39,284 nucleotides of DNA from Nodosilinea sp. LEGE 07298 (GCF_015207265.1 NZ_JADEXE010000027.1:1-39284), one strand, 5' to 3'. Positions 16,528 to 25,547 are shown, counted from the first letter of the stretch. Made by a program: numbers and translations. The notes: generated by a model from the letters alone, not told the origin.

Positions 16528-17388
16528 CTAGGCTCCAACCACAACACCGCCATTGGGGTGCAGCACCTGTCCGGCCATGTAGGACGCATCTTCGGAGGCT
16601 AAAAAGACAAAGCTTGGCGCAACTTCCTTGGGCTGCCCCGGTCGCTGCATGGGTACCTGCTTACCAAAGTTCGACACGTTTTCACCACCGAACGCATCGG
16701 GAATAAACGGTGTCCAAATCGGGCCAGGAGCCACGCCGTTGACGCGAATGCCCTTCTCCAACATAGGCCCCGCCAGCGAGCGGGTAAAGGCCAAAATGGC
16801 CCCTTTTGTAGTGGAGTAGCTGAGCAAGCTGGAATTGCCCTTATAGGCATTGATCGAAGTGGTGTTGATCACGGCGCTGCCCGGCTTCATGTGGGGGGTA
16901 GCGGCTTTAGCAAAGTAAAACATTGAGAAAATATTGGTGGCAAACACTTCGCCGAGCCGAGCCGCATCAATTTCTTCCAGGCTGGGCTCCTGGTACTGCA
17001 CCGCTGCATTGTTAACTAAAATATCGAGCTTGCCAAACTCCTGCACCGTCTTTTGCACGGCTTCGTGGCAAAACTGCTCGTTGCGAATGTCTCCCGGAAT
17101 CAGCAGGCAGCGGCGTCCCTACTCCTCCACCGCTTGCTGGGTTTCCTGGGCGTCGTCGTGCTCGTCGAGGTAGGCAATGGCTACATCGGCCCCCTCTTTG
17201 GCATAGTAAACCGCCACCGAACGACCAATACCGCTGTCGCCGCCGGTAATCAACGCCACTTTGTCCTGAAGTTTGCCGCTGCCTTTGTAGTCGGGGTCGT
17301 CGTACTGCGGTCTAGGCACCATTTCCGACTCTAGGGCAGGGGTGCGCTCTTGGTTTTGAGCCGGAATTTGGTCGGGGGTAATCGGCAT
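16528..17388 (-). pseudogene. SDR family oxidoreductase interrupted by an in-frame amber codon
   Basis: The frame from ATG 17388 (good AGGAG site upstream) to 16528 encodes a glucose-dehydrogenase-like SDR of 286 codons. It is broken only by TAG at codon 90 (17119-17121), within AVEE-stop-GRRCLLIPGDIRNEQ. Before the stop: an N-terminal extension typical of this subgroup, then the cofactor motif TGGDSGIG (48-55). After it: DILVNNAA, catalytic S178, Y191 and K195 (YSTTKGA), and PGPIWTPF. Homologues usually have Gln, Glu or Lys at this position, so one substitution (CAG or GAG to TAG) explains the stop. The rest of the frame is intact. Either this is a fresh pseudogene, a sequencing error, or a site of readthrough or internal reinitiation; the 176-residue downstream piece (ATG 17058) lacks the cofactor-binding half. 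Members reduce or oxidise alcohols with NAD(P). The window sequence supports the stop as written. Confidence 0.85.
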
Positions 17389-17870
17389 ACGTGATCTCCT
17401 TGTGGGGGCTGTAATCAGAAATCAGATCGAGTAGGTACAAAAATTTAGTGACGCTAGCCACAGCTGGCTTCAGCGACTGGCTTAGGACAAATCCCTGTAT
17501 AGAAAGCTAAAAATCTTAGCTAGAACACGCCAGCATTCCGTATTAAATCTGGGGTCAGATCTGGCCCTACTGTAACGACTGGAAATAGGTCGGGTTATCG
17601 TCCCTTAGAATGAATCCTTTTCCCAAGGCCAGATGGTAATTAATCTGCCGACCAAAATATTGACTGTACTAAATCAGACCAATCAGCAGGCTAAAACAAT
17701 ATCTTCTGTGAATTTATGTCTAGAGGTATATGACTAAAGCCATTTTTCTATCGGAAGATATAGAGCCATATGAAGGCAGGTTATATAGCTCGAACGTTAA
17801 TTCTTCTTAAGAGCAAGCTGCGAACTAAGGCCAAGGTTATGTTTTTGGATGCTGCTGACCTTAGACTGCA
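17389..17870. other. Divergent A/T-rich intergenic region upstream of hybrid kinase 1
   Basis: This 482-bp region separates the broken SDR from hybrid kinase 1. Positions about 17640-17820 are notably A/T-rich compared with the window. They include TATA-like words (for example at 17727 and 17790) and a 26-codon open frame, 17730-17810, with AGAGG just upstream, 60 bp before the kinase ATG. The region probably holds the kinase promoter. I do not recognise a binding site. Confidence 0.45.
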
Positions 17871-20531
17871 ATGACGTTACATGTGTTTTACCTACGGCCT
17901 AGGGCGTATGGCCTAGCGATTCTCAGTGTGGCGATGGCTCTTTTGCTAATGTGGGCACTCGACCCCATAGCGAATATGGTCATGACCCCGTTTTTGCTGT
18001 TTTTTGGGGCGGTGGTAGCAGCGGCTTGGTGGGGTGGAGTTGGCTGCGGGCTATTGACCACGATATTAGCAGCCCTGGTTAGCAACTATTTTTTCATTCT
18101 GCCGCAGTACACCTTTAGGTTAGAAGCTGCGGCGATCGTTCGGCTCAGCGTGTTTGTCATTCAGTGTGCCGCTATCAGCATGATCTGCGGCTCGTTGAGA
18201 ATGGCTCATCAACGGCTGGAGCGCAACTCGCTCAAACTACAGGAGAGTGAAGCTTCGTTACGTCACACCAACCTGTGGATAACGGCCATTTTAGAGAGCA
18301 TTACCGAGGGGTTTTATGCTCTTGATGTGCAGTGGCGGTTTGTATACATCAACCCCCAGGCCCAGCGATTGTTTAAGCGCCCGCTACAGGAACTGCTCGG
18401 CCAACCGATTTGGGATGTGCTGCCCGATCTGGAGGGCACCACCATGGGAAACACGTTTAGGCGGGCAATGGCGGGTCGGCAGCCCGTCATGATGGAAACG
18501 CCAGGCGTGGTCTACCCCGATCGCCTGTTTGAGATGCACATGAATCCGTTGGCTAACGGGCTGGCGGTTTATCTGCGTGACTTGACCGATCGCCGCAAGG
18601 ATGAGCAGCAGCTGCGGCAGCAAATGCAAATGCTGGATCTAGCCAACGACAGCATCATGATTCGGGAACTAGACAGTGCCGTGATTACCTACTGGAACCA
18701 GGGGGCCGCGCGTCACTACGGCTGGTCGGCAGAGGAAGCGATCGGGCAATCGACCATTGATCTGCTGAAAACCGTTTTGCCAGAGCCAATGGAAACCATT
18801 CGGGCCGCGATTTTGCAGGCGGGACACTGGATAGGGGAACTGATTCAGACTACCCGCAGTGGCCGCACGGTAATTGTGAGCAGCCGCTGGACGCTACAGC
18901 AGACCCCGGTGGGCCAACCCCGTGCCATTCTCGAAATTAACTATGACGTTACCGAGCAAAAGCAGACAGAAGCGGCCCTGCGCAAGAGCGAGCTGCACTT
19001 TCGCACCCTGGCCAACTCGATGCCGCAAATGTTTTGGACGGCTCGGCCCGATGGTCAGCTAGAGTACTGCAACCAGCGCTGGTACAACTACACAGGTTTA
19101 ACCGCTGCCCAGAGTTTTGACCAGGGCTGGCTATCGGTGCTGCACCGCGACGATCGAAAGCGTTGCCAGGCGGCCTGGGCTGAGGCGCTGCAAACAGGGC
19201 AACCGCTGGCGCTGGAGGCCAGACCGCTGCGAGCGGTAGATGGTCAGTATCGCTGGCACCTGGTGCGGGCGTTTCCGCTGCAGGGCGAAGGGGGGGAGGT
19301 GCTGCGGTGGTTTGGCTCCTCGACCGATATTCACGATCAAAAGCTAACGCTGGTAGAACGCGATCGCGCCCTAGCCCAGGAGCGCGTAGCACGTACCGAG
19401 GCCGAGGCCGCTAATCGGATCAAAGACGAGTTTTTGGCCATGCTCTCCCACGAGTTGCGCACGCCTTTGAACCCAATTTTGGGCTGGATATCGCTGCTGC
19501 GATCGCGCTCTTTAGACGCCACTACTCAAACCCGCGCCTTCGAGACCATCGAGCGCAACGCCAAAATTCAAGCCGATCTAATCGAAGACCTGCTGGATGT
19601 ATCGCGAATCTTACGGGGCAAGCTGATACTAGACATCCACACCGTGAACTTGGCCAGCGTGATCAACGCCGCTCTGGAGACGGTGCAGCTGTCGGCCCAG
19701 GCCAAAACCATTACCCTCCACACGGATCTCGACCCAGCGGTGGGGCCAGTGTCGGGAGACCGCAACCGGCTCCAGCAAATCGTGTGGAACTTGCTCTCTA
19801 ACGCCATTAAGTTCACCCCTGAGGGGGGTGAGGTCACCGTCAGGCTCTGCCAGGATGGCAACCACGCCGTCATTGAAGTGCAGGATACGGGCCAGGGCAT
19901 TAGCGCCGATTTTCTGCCCCACGTGTTTGAGCAGTTTCGTCAAGCCGACAGCAGCAGCACCCGTGCCTACGGCGGTCTGGGCTTGGGTCTGGCGATCGTG
20001 CGCTACTTGAGCGAGCAGCACGGCGGTCAGGTAGCAGTCATTAGCCCTGGCGAGGGGTTAGGAGCTACCTTTACGGTGCGGCTGCCCCAGCATGAAGGTG
20101 TGCCAGTGCCCTCAACTCCTACCAAACGCGACGGCAGCGTGAGCCTAGCCGGGCGGAAGGTTTTAGTCATTGATGATGACTTCGATTCGCTGCTGCTGCT
20201 GACGGCCTTGCTGGAAGAAGACGCCATAGAGGTGCTGACGGCGGACTCGGCTGAGGCAGGCCTGCACCTGGTCACCCAGCACCATCCCGACCTGCTGATT
20301 AGCGACATTGGCATGCCCGACCAGGACGGCTTTATGCTGATTCGCGCTCTGCGGCAGCGGCCTGCGGCAGAGGGGGGTAACATTCCGGCGATCGCCCTCA
20401 CGGCCTACGCGGGCGACCAAAACCGCGATCGCGCCTTAGCGGCAGGCTTTCAGCGGCACCTGACCAAGCCCATAGACCTGCAGGAGCTGCGCCTCACCCT
20501 AGTCGATCTGCTCTATGGCGGCGATTGCTAG
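17871..20531 (+). CDS. Hybrid sensor histidine kinase (KdpD-type 4-TM sensor, three PAS, HisKA, HATPase, REC)
   Basis: This 886-residue membrane-bound hybrid kinase starts with four closely spaced helices (about 12-108) with the DUF4118/KdpD-like WWGGVGCGLLTTILAALVSNYFFI pattern. PAS modules follow at about 130-245, 250-365 (ending YDVTEQK) and 372-500 (ending SSTDIHDQK). HisKA contains the phosphoacceptor H527 in FLAMLSHELRTPLNP. The HATPase domain has an N box (NLLSNAIKF), a G1 (DTGQGIS) and a G2 (GGLGLGLAIV). The C-terminal receiver has D812 in ISDIGMPDQDG and the conserved K in LTKPID. Signal enters from membrane or PAS ligands and phosphate moves from H527 to D812; the output partner is unknown because no free regulator or DNA-binding domain is nearby. 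Its C-terminal half closely resembles that of the second kinase at 21305-24577. Start ATG 17871 has a poor ribosome-binding site. Confidence 0.92.
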   Translation: MTLHVFYLRPRAYGLAILSVAMALLLMWALDPIANMVMTPFLLFFGAVVAAAWWGGVGCGLLTTILAALVSNYFFILPQYTFRLEAAAIVRLSVFVIQCAAISMICGSLRMAHQRLERNSLKLQESEASLRHTNLWITAILESITEGFYALDVQWRFVYINPQAQRLFKRPLQELLGQPIWDVLPDLEGTTMGNTFRRAMAGRQPVMMETPGVVYPDRLFEMHMNPLANGLAVYLRDLTDRRKDEQQLRQQMQMLDLANDSIMIRELDSAVITYWNQGAARHYGWSAEEAIGQSTIDLLKTVLPEPMETIRAAILQAGHWIGELIQTTRSGRTVIVSSRWTLQQTPVGQPRAILEINYDVTEQKQTEAALRKSELHFRTLANSMPQMFWTARPDGQLEYCNQRWYNYTGLTAAQSFDQGWLSVLHRDDRKRCQAAWAEALQTGQPLALEARPLRAVDGQYRWHLVRAFPLQGEGGEVLRWFGSSTDIHDQKLTLVERDRALAQERVARTEAEAANRIKDEFLAMLSHELRTPLNPILGWISLLRSRSLDATTQTRAFETIERNAKIQADLIEDLLDVSRILRGKLILDIHTVNLASVINAALETVQLSAQAKTITLHTDLDPAVGPVSGDRNRLQQIVWNLLSNAIKFTPEGGEVTVRLCQDGNHAVIEVQDTGQGISADFLPHVFEQFRQADSSSTRAYGGLGLGLAIVRYLSEQHGGQVAVISPGEGLGATFTVRLPQHEGVPVPSTPTKRDGSVSLAGRKVLVIDDDFDSLLLLTALLEEDAIEVLTADSAEAGLHLVTQHHPDLLISDIGMPDQDGFMLIRALRQRPAAEGGNIPAIALTAYAGDQNRDRALAAGFQRHLTKPIDLQELRLTLVDLLYGGDC

Positions 20532-20605
20532 GCCCGCGTCAGCGTCTATTGCCCTAACGACCTGATGGCCCACCCTCTAAGTCAACCACTCAATAAGGAC
20601 AACCT

Positions 20606-21301
20606 ATGAACATTCTGATGGTGCTCACCTCCCACGACCAGCTGGGCGATACCGATCAAAAAACCGGCTTTTGGCTAGAAGAATTTGCGGCCCCCTACTA
20701 CGTATTTAAAGACGCCGGGGCCACGATTACCCTGGCTTCTCCCGAGGGAGGCCAGCCGCCCCTCGACCCCAAAAGCGACGCTCCCGATGCCCAAACCGAA
20801 GCCACCAAGCGCTTTAGAGGCGACCTTGATGCCCAGGCGGCTTTGGCCAATACCGCGCGGCTGGTGACCATTGCCGCTGATGACTACGATGCAGTGTTTT
20901 ACCCCGGTGGCCACGGCCCCCTGTGGGATCTAGCCGACAATCCCCACTCGATCGCGCTGATTGAATCCGTCTACGGGGCGGGCAAACCTGTGGTTGCCGT
21001 CTGCCATGCCCCTGGGGTACTGCGCCATACCAAAGCGCCCGATGGGTCGCCCCTAGTGCAAAACAAACCTGTAACCGGCTTTACCAATACCGAAGAAGCC
21101 GCTGTTGGCCTCACCGACGTGGTGCCCTTTTTGGTCGAAGACATGCTGAAGCAAAACGGCGGCCAGTACTCCAAAGCCGACGACTGGCAGCCCTATGTGG
21201 TGCGCGATCGCAACCTGATTACCGGGCAAAACCCGGCCTCTTCAGAGGCCGCCGCCCACGCCCTGCTAGAACAGCTCAGCGCTACGGGGCAGCGGGTATA
21301 G
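20606..21301 (+). CDS. DJ-1/PfpI family protein (Hsp31-like type 1 glutamine amidotransferase fold)
   Basis: This 231-residue cytosolic protein has the DJ-1/PfpI fold in the Hsp31-like branch: NILMVLTSH first strand, GFWLEEFAAPYYVFKDAG with E25 near the active site, ITLASPEGG, the FYPGGHGPLWD loop, and the nucleophile elbow AVCHAPGVL with C133-H134. E25-C133-H134 is the typical arrangement. Related proteins act as chaperones, glyoxalases or deglycases that handle methylglyoxal damage; sequence alone cannot choose among these. ATG 20606 is preceded by AAGGA. It lies 74 bp after hybrid kinase 1 on the same strand, so the two might share a transcript, and its stop is 3 bp from the stop of hybrid kinase 2 on the other strand. 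Confidence 0.9.
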   Translation: MNILMVLTSHDQLGDTDQKTGFWLEEFAAPYYVFKDAGATITLASPEGGQPPLDPKSDAPDAQTEATKRFRGDLDAQAALANTARLVTIAADDYDAVFYPGGHGPLWDLADNPHSIALIESVYGAGKPVVAVCHAPGVLRHTKAPDGSPLVQNKPVTGFTNTEEAAVGLTDVVPFLVEDMLKQNGGQYSKADDWQPYVVRDRNLITGQNPASSEAAAHALLEQLSATGQRV

Positions 21302-21304
21302 GGG

Positions 21305-24300
21305 TTACGATCGCCCCCGAGTCAGCTCGATGATGGCCTGCACCAGCTTTTCTGGGTCGAGGGGTTTGGCTAGGTGTCGCTGGTAGCCACTGGCCAGCGC
21401 CTGCTGCTGGTCTTCGTAGCGGACGTAGGCGGTGAGTGCGATCGCGGGTAGGTCTCCCCCCTGCTCAGGAGGCAGCGTGCGAATTTGCTGAATTAGGCTG
21501 TAGCCATCAATTTCGGGCATGCCAATGTCGCTGATTAACACGTCGGGTCGCCAGGTTTTGAGCTTGGTCAGCGCTTCGCTGGCCGAGCCTGCGGTGACGA
21601 CATCAGCGCCGTACTGGCTCAGCAACACCGTCAAAAACTCGCGGGTATCGGCCGAGTCGTCCACCGAAAACACGCGAATGCCGACCAGATCGAGGGCGGG
21701 CTGAGGCAGAACCACCGCCGCGTTGTCTGTCACTTCGAGGGCCAGCTGGGGTAGGCACACGCTAAAGGTAGCCCCCAGCCCCTCACCAGAGCTACTGGCC
21801 GTAATGGTGCCGTTATGAACCTCAACCAGCTGACGCACGATCGCCAGCCCCAACCCCAGTCCGCCATGCTTGCGGGTAATCGAAATATCTTCCTGGCGAA
21901 ACGACTCAAACAGATACGGTAAAAAGTCGGGGCTAATGCCAATACCGGTGTCTTGCACGCTAATTTCGGCCTGACCGTGCAGCGATCGCAGCGTAACCGT
22001 AATCTGACCGCTATTGGGGGTAAACTTAACGGCGTTTGACAGCAGGTTGCCCACAATTTGCTGTAGACGGGCAGCATCTCCAGCCACGCGTACCGTGCGG
22101 TCAAGCTCTAGCTGCAAGACAATAGACTTCTCTGCCGCCGCTGCCTTCACCGTTTCTAAAGCCGACTCAACCACCCCAGCCAAATTGATCGAAATAGGGG
22201 TGAAATGGAGCTTGCCACGCAAAATTTTAGCTAAATCGAGCAGGTCATCCACCAGCTGAGCCTGTAGCTGAGCGTTGCGCTCAATGGTAGCCAAAGCGCG
22301 TTTGGTTTTATCGCTGTCAAAGCTGCGGGTTTGCAGCAGCCTTGACCAGCCCAAGATAGGGTTGAGGGGCGACCTCAGCTCGTGGGAGAGCACGGCCAAA
22401 AACTGATCCTTTAGTCGGTTGGCCTGCTCGGCCTCTTCGCGGGCCACGCGCTCGCGCTGTAGCAGTTGTTCGCGCGCTTGCTCGCTCTGCTTGAGCGCCG
22501 TAATTTCGGTAAAACCACCGATTGCTCCCCGCACCTGCCCCGTAGCGTCATAGAGCGGCACCGCCTTGCCATAGATCGAGCGCACCGTGCCGTCAGGGTA
22601 AACAAACTCAATCTGGTCGGTTACGTCCTGTCCGGTACGAATGGCCTTTTGCATGGGCAGGTCTTGGGGCAGCATTTCTTGCCCCTGCTTGTACTGTTTA
22701 AATGGCAGCAACCCCATGCCTTCTGGAGGAGTAGCGGTCGCCAATGTCCCCGGCTCAGTTTGCATCAGCTCATAGGCCATTCGGTTGGCCGTCATTTGAT
22801 GACAGTTGGCGTCGTGGGCAATCCAGATGGCAGCGGGGACAGTTTCCATTAGAGCGGCCAGTTCTTCTGCCTGGGTACGCGCGATCGCTTCGCTTTCTAT
22901 CAGCGCCTGCTCAAAGCGCTTTTGCTCGGTAATGTTAATGGCAATACCCGTCATGCGAACAGGCGTTCCCGCCGCGCCGTAAAACGTTTGGCCTCGCATC
23001 ATAATCCAGCGCTGCTCGCCGTTGGGATGCTCAATGCGAAAATTAATCTTGAGATCTTTTCGCTGCTCGATTACGGCCTGAATTTCTTGCTCAACCCGAA
23101 GCCTATCGATCGGTAAAATAAAGGCCAGCCAATTCTCGTAGGATGGCGACATGCAGTAGTCTGCACCGTGGAGGTGATAGTACTCCTCCGACAAGGTTAT
23201 TTTGTTGGTCTCCATGTCCCAATCCCACAGACCTGCTCCAGCAGCGCGCTGGGCCATGCGCAGCTGTTCCTCACTTTTGCGCAGGGTAGCTTCGGCCTGT
23301 TTGTGCTCGGCTTCCAGCTGGGCTCGCTCGGTAATGTCTACGGCAGCACAGGTAATACCAACGATGCGATTAGAGCGATCGCGAATGGGGTCAATGGTGA
23401 GATCGTAGGTGTTTGGCTCGATCTGTACCTCAGCCCGCAGGCCTACTCCGGTATTTAGCACCTGCTGCTTAAGCTGCCTTAGGTGAGCAGCAGCATCGAC
23501 AGACACCAGGTCGTCATCGCGCTGCCCTAGCATTTGCTCTTTTGAGTAGTTATGAGTAGGATTGTGCACCCATGTGTAGCACAGATCGAGGTCTTGGTTA
23601 AACAGCGTAATCGGGGCACTTTTGAGGGCAACATTCAAGCGATTTGTAGCCTGCTCAAGGGCCTTTTCTGCCTGTCTTAGCCCAGTAATGTCAGTATTAG
23701 TACCCACCCACCGCAGCACCTGCCCCTGCTCGTCTCGCACCGGGGTAGCACGGGAGAGAAACCAGCGATACTGGCCGTCTTGCCCCCTCAGGGGAAAGGT
23801 ATCCTCCCAGACTTCACCCATGGCAAAGCAGTGGCTGACTTTCTCAACCACTCGATTGACGTGGTCAGGATGGTGTACCTGCTGCCAGCCCCAGCCCCGC
23901 ATTTGCTCCAGGGTGGTGCCGGTAAAGTCAAACCAGCGCTGGTTGTACCAAAAAATTGAGCCGTCAGCGTCTGCCATCCAGGCCAGCTGCGAAATGTTGT
24001 CGGCCAGGTGGCGAAAGCGCTCCTCACTTTCGCGCAGCGCCACACTACCCTGGGCAGCAGCCCCATTACTGGCCCCGACATCCTTAGCCCCGAAAGCCCC
24101 AAGATCCTTGGCACTGGGCGTACCGATGGCGAGCACTCCGCCGATTTGGCCAGCCTCAGTCCAAATAGCGCTACAGACCCAGCTGTGGTTGGCGGTCAAA
24201 GGGTTAGCAGTTTGAGCAGTACCTTGGGCAGTATCTTGGGCGGCGGCTAAGGATTGCGATCGCCCGGTAGCCAATACCTGCTCGATGCTTGTCCCGATCG

Positions 24301-24577
24301 CAGCCCAGCCTTCAGCCTCAGCCAGGGGTTGGCCCATCAACCCAGCAACGGGCAGCAGCGCAGCGCAGGCCTCGTTATAAAACACCCTGCGATCATCGCC
24401 CCACACGCACCCCATAGGCGTACCTGCGCTGAGCACAATGCCCAGCGCAGTTTTTAGCGCAGCAGGCCAGTTAGCCGCCTCACCTAGGGAAGTGTGGGAC
24501 CAGTCGCGCGATCGCATCAGCGTCACCACTGGACTCTGGTCCATAAATACAGCTTGGGTTACTCCTTGAGGAGTCAT
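21305..24577 (-). CDS. Hybrid sensor histidine kinase (soluble, multi-PAS, HisKA, HATPase, REC)
   Basis: This 1090-residue protein has no membrane segment. Domains in order: an N-terminal PAS-like domain (about 10-150) with the NWPAALKTALGIVLSAGTPM motif seen in many multi-sensor kinases; an Ala/Thr/Gln-rich linker with a near-repeat AKDLGAFGAKDVGA (about 150-175); PAS modules at about 180-300 (FRHLADNISQLAWM), 305-420, 425-555 and 560-700; HisKA with H732 in FLAVLSHELRSPLNP; HATPase (NLLSNAVKF, DTGIGIS, GGLGLGLAIV); and a C-terminal receiver with D1017 in ISDIGMPEIDG. The PAS 180-300 YNQRWFDFTG and YRWFLSR words are shared with kinase 1. ATG 24577 follows AAGGA at short spacing; a TTG at 24589 is an alternative start. 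A perfect 16-bp palindrome lies 81-96 bp upstream. The signal is unknown. Confidence 0.92.
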   Translation of the reverse strand: MTPQGVTQAVFMDQSPVVTLMRSRDWSHTSLGEAANWPAALKTALGIVLSAGTPMGCVWGDDRRVFYNEACAALLPVAGLMGQPLAEAEGWAAIGTSIEQVLATGRSQSLAAAQDTAQGTAQTANPLTANHSWVCSAIWTEAGQIGGVLAIGTPSAKDLGAFGAKDVGASNGAAAQGSVALRESEERFRHLADNISQLAWMADADGSIFWYNQRWFDFTGTTLEQMRGWGWQQVHHPDHVNRVVEKVSHCFAMGEVWEDTFPLRGQDGQYRWFLSRATPVRDEQGQVLRWVGTNTDITGLRQAEKALEQATNRLNVALKSAPITLFNQDLDLCYTWVHNPTHNYSKEQMLGQRDDDLVSVDAAAHLRQLKQQVLNTGVGLRAEVQIEPNTYDLTIDPIRDRSNRIVGITCAAVDITERAQLEAEHKQAEATLRKSEEQLRMAQRAAGAGLWDWDMETNKITLSEEYYHLHGADYCMSPSYENWLAFILPIDRLRVEQEIQAVIEQRKDLKINFRIEHPNGEQRWIMMRGQTFYGAAGTPVRMTGIAINITEQKRFEQALIESEAIARTQAEELAALMETVPAAIWIAHDANCHQMTANRMAYELMQTEPGTLATATPPEGMGLLPFKQYKQGQEMLPQDLPMQKAIRTGQDVTDQIEFVYPDGTVRSIYGKAVPLYDATGQVRGAIGGFTEITALKQSEQAREQLLQRERVAREEAEQANRLKDQFLAVLSHELRSPLNPILGWSRLLQTRSFDSDKTKRALATIERNAQLQAQLVDDLLDLAKILRGKLHFTPISINLAGVVESALETVKAAAAEKSIVLQLELDRTVRVAGDAARLQQIVGNLLSNAVKFTPNSGQITVTLRSLHGQAEISVQDTGIGISPDFLPYLFESFRQEDISITRKHGGLGLGLAIVRQLVEVHNGTITASSSGEGLGATFSVCLPQLALEVTDNAAVVLPQPALDLVGIRVFSVDDSADTREFLTVLLSQYGADVVTAGSASEALTKLKTWRPDVLISDIGMPEIDGYSLIQQIRTLPPEQGGDLPAIALTAYVRYEDQQQALASGYQRHLAKPLDPEKLVQAIIELTRGRS

Positions 24578-24657
24578 ACCATCCTTCAAATCTTGATAAA
24601 ATGCAGCGGGCGCTCCATAGCTATGACTGATAATCTGCCTTTTTATAGAAAGCGAGA

Positions 24658-24673
24658 TCTATCCTAGGATAGA
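24658..24673. promoter_or_regulatory. Perfect 16-bp palindrome upstream of hybrid kinase 2 (candidate operator)
   Basis: TCTATCCTAGGATAGA reads the same on both strands. It lies 81-96 bp before the kinase ATG (24577) and about 186 bp before the 69-aa gene on the other strand. It is followed by an A/T-rich tract. The size and symmetry fit a binding site for a dimeric regulator; no regulator is identified. Confidence 0.4.
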
Positions 24674-24858
24674 AAAATATATTTACTTTTATTACGGCAA
24701 AATAGCCCAATCCGCTGTTACTTACTCACTGGCTTTTTAGATCCTTAAGCCCGATTTATCTATTTAGGCAGAAGCTACAGCATTTTTAACCAGATAGTCT
24801 AGCTATGCACAGGTGTCAGCTCGTCATTAGCCGACATTAACCCAAGAAGCACTCAACT

Positions 24859-25068
24859 ATGTTTGTTAAAAACGCTCAAGACCAAACTTTAATTAAGGTA
24901 GTTAATGTTGATGAGTTGTTCGACCCACTGCACGATCAGGTGCAGGGGCGAGAGCAGGCTGGTCAAGAAGAACAGCCTCCCCAGGCCTTCCCCAAATCGC
25001 AGCTACAGTTTCCCTCTGGAGAGGCCCTACCCAAGTGTTGGGTTGATCCAAATTATCAATTGAATTAA
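24859..25068 (+). CDS. Small acidic conserved cyanobacterial-type protein, 69 aa
   Basis: This is MFVKNAQDQTLIKVVNVDEL, then a charged Gln/Glu-rich middle (FDPLHDQVQGREQAGQEEQP), then FPSGEALPKCWVDPNYQLN. The closing pattern FPSGE.LP.CW.DPNY is, from memory, conserved in a family of 60-75-residue cyanobacterial proteins that are sometimes labelled acetyltransferase without clear reason. I treat the function as unknown. There is no signal peptide or membrane segment and a single cysteine. It is transcribed divergently from hybrid kinase 2, with 281 bp between the start codons. The ribosome-binding site is weak. Confidence 0.7.
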   Translation: MFVKNAQDQTLIKVVNVDELFDPLHDQVQGREQAGQEEQPPQAFPKSQLQFPSGEALPKCWVDPNYQLN

Positions 25069-25288
25069 GCTGCATTGCCAGAGTCATCCCTTTTTCTCTC
25101 GATGTAGTGCATCCATTCACCTAGGCAGGCATTTTGACTGGCAGTATTTGATTTTAATGCAGTCTTTCAATGGTCTCTGCCTACGCTTATGCTTTTTGAT
25201 GCGGCCGCCAGTAAATATATCTTCTGATAGAGACCTTGCGGCAAGTAGAATTATAAGCTCACGTCTATCGACTTTTAGAGGAACTTTC

Positions 25289-25465
25289 ATGAAAGTATCG
25301 CGCTTGATGGTGTTGCCCCTTCTCCTTGGCCTCTCTGCCCTAACCGTTGCCTGCGACACCGCTGAAGAGCCCGGCATAAACGAACCTCTTGAGGGTGAGC
25401 AGCTAGAAACCGAGCCTGTACCCGGAGCCCCGGTTGAAGGTGAGGAAGTGGAAGAACCCGAATAA
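25289..25465 (+). CDS. Small acidic lipoprotein, 58 aa
   Basis: MKVSRLMVLPLLLGLSALTVAC is a short lipoprotein signal peptide with lipobox TVAC (C22 if counted from this Met). The mature part is only about 36 residues, dominated by Glu and Pro (TAEEPGINEPLEGEQLE and on), and strongly acidic. ATG 25289 follows GAGGAA with six bases of spacing, better than any upstream codon; a longer frame from 25148 adds 47 residues that spoil the signal peptide. No function can be assigned. A strong hairpin 46 bp after the stop probably ends the transcript. Small acidic lipoproteins are common in cyanobacteria but not conserved in sequence. Confidence 0.78.
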   Translation: MKVSRLMVLPLLLGLSALTVACDTAEEPGINEPLEGEQLETEPVPGAPVEGEEVEEPE

Positions 25466-25510
25466 GTTGAAGGATTAGAATTAAAGCTGCTGGTACTAAG
25501 TAAGCTCAAT

Positions 25511-25547
25511 ACTTCCCACACTCGCCTAGCAAGCGGGTGTGGGAAGT
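25511..25547 (+). terminator. 15-bp stem-loop after the small lipoprotein gene
   Basis: ACTTCCCACACTCGC (25511-25525) pairs with GCGGGTGTGGGAAGT (25533-25547), with one G-U pair and a 7-nt loop. It begins 46 bp after the lipoprotein stop. No U run follows; instead a short tandem GAAGTGCTAT repeat comes after. It is a likely transcript end or 3' stabilising hairpin. Confidence 0.55.

Noticed and set aside
23622-24215. 197-codon plus-strand frame antisense to hybrid kinase 2.
   Set aside because: Ser/Arg-rich translation typical of antisense shadow; the kinase frame has clear PAS domains there.
25117-25521. 134-codon minus-strand frame covering the small lipoprotein gene.
   Set aside because: Low-complexity Ser/Thr/Pro translation from the complement of Glu/Pro codons; the plus strand has a lipobox and ribosome-binding site.
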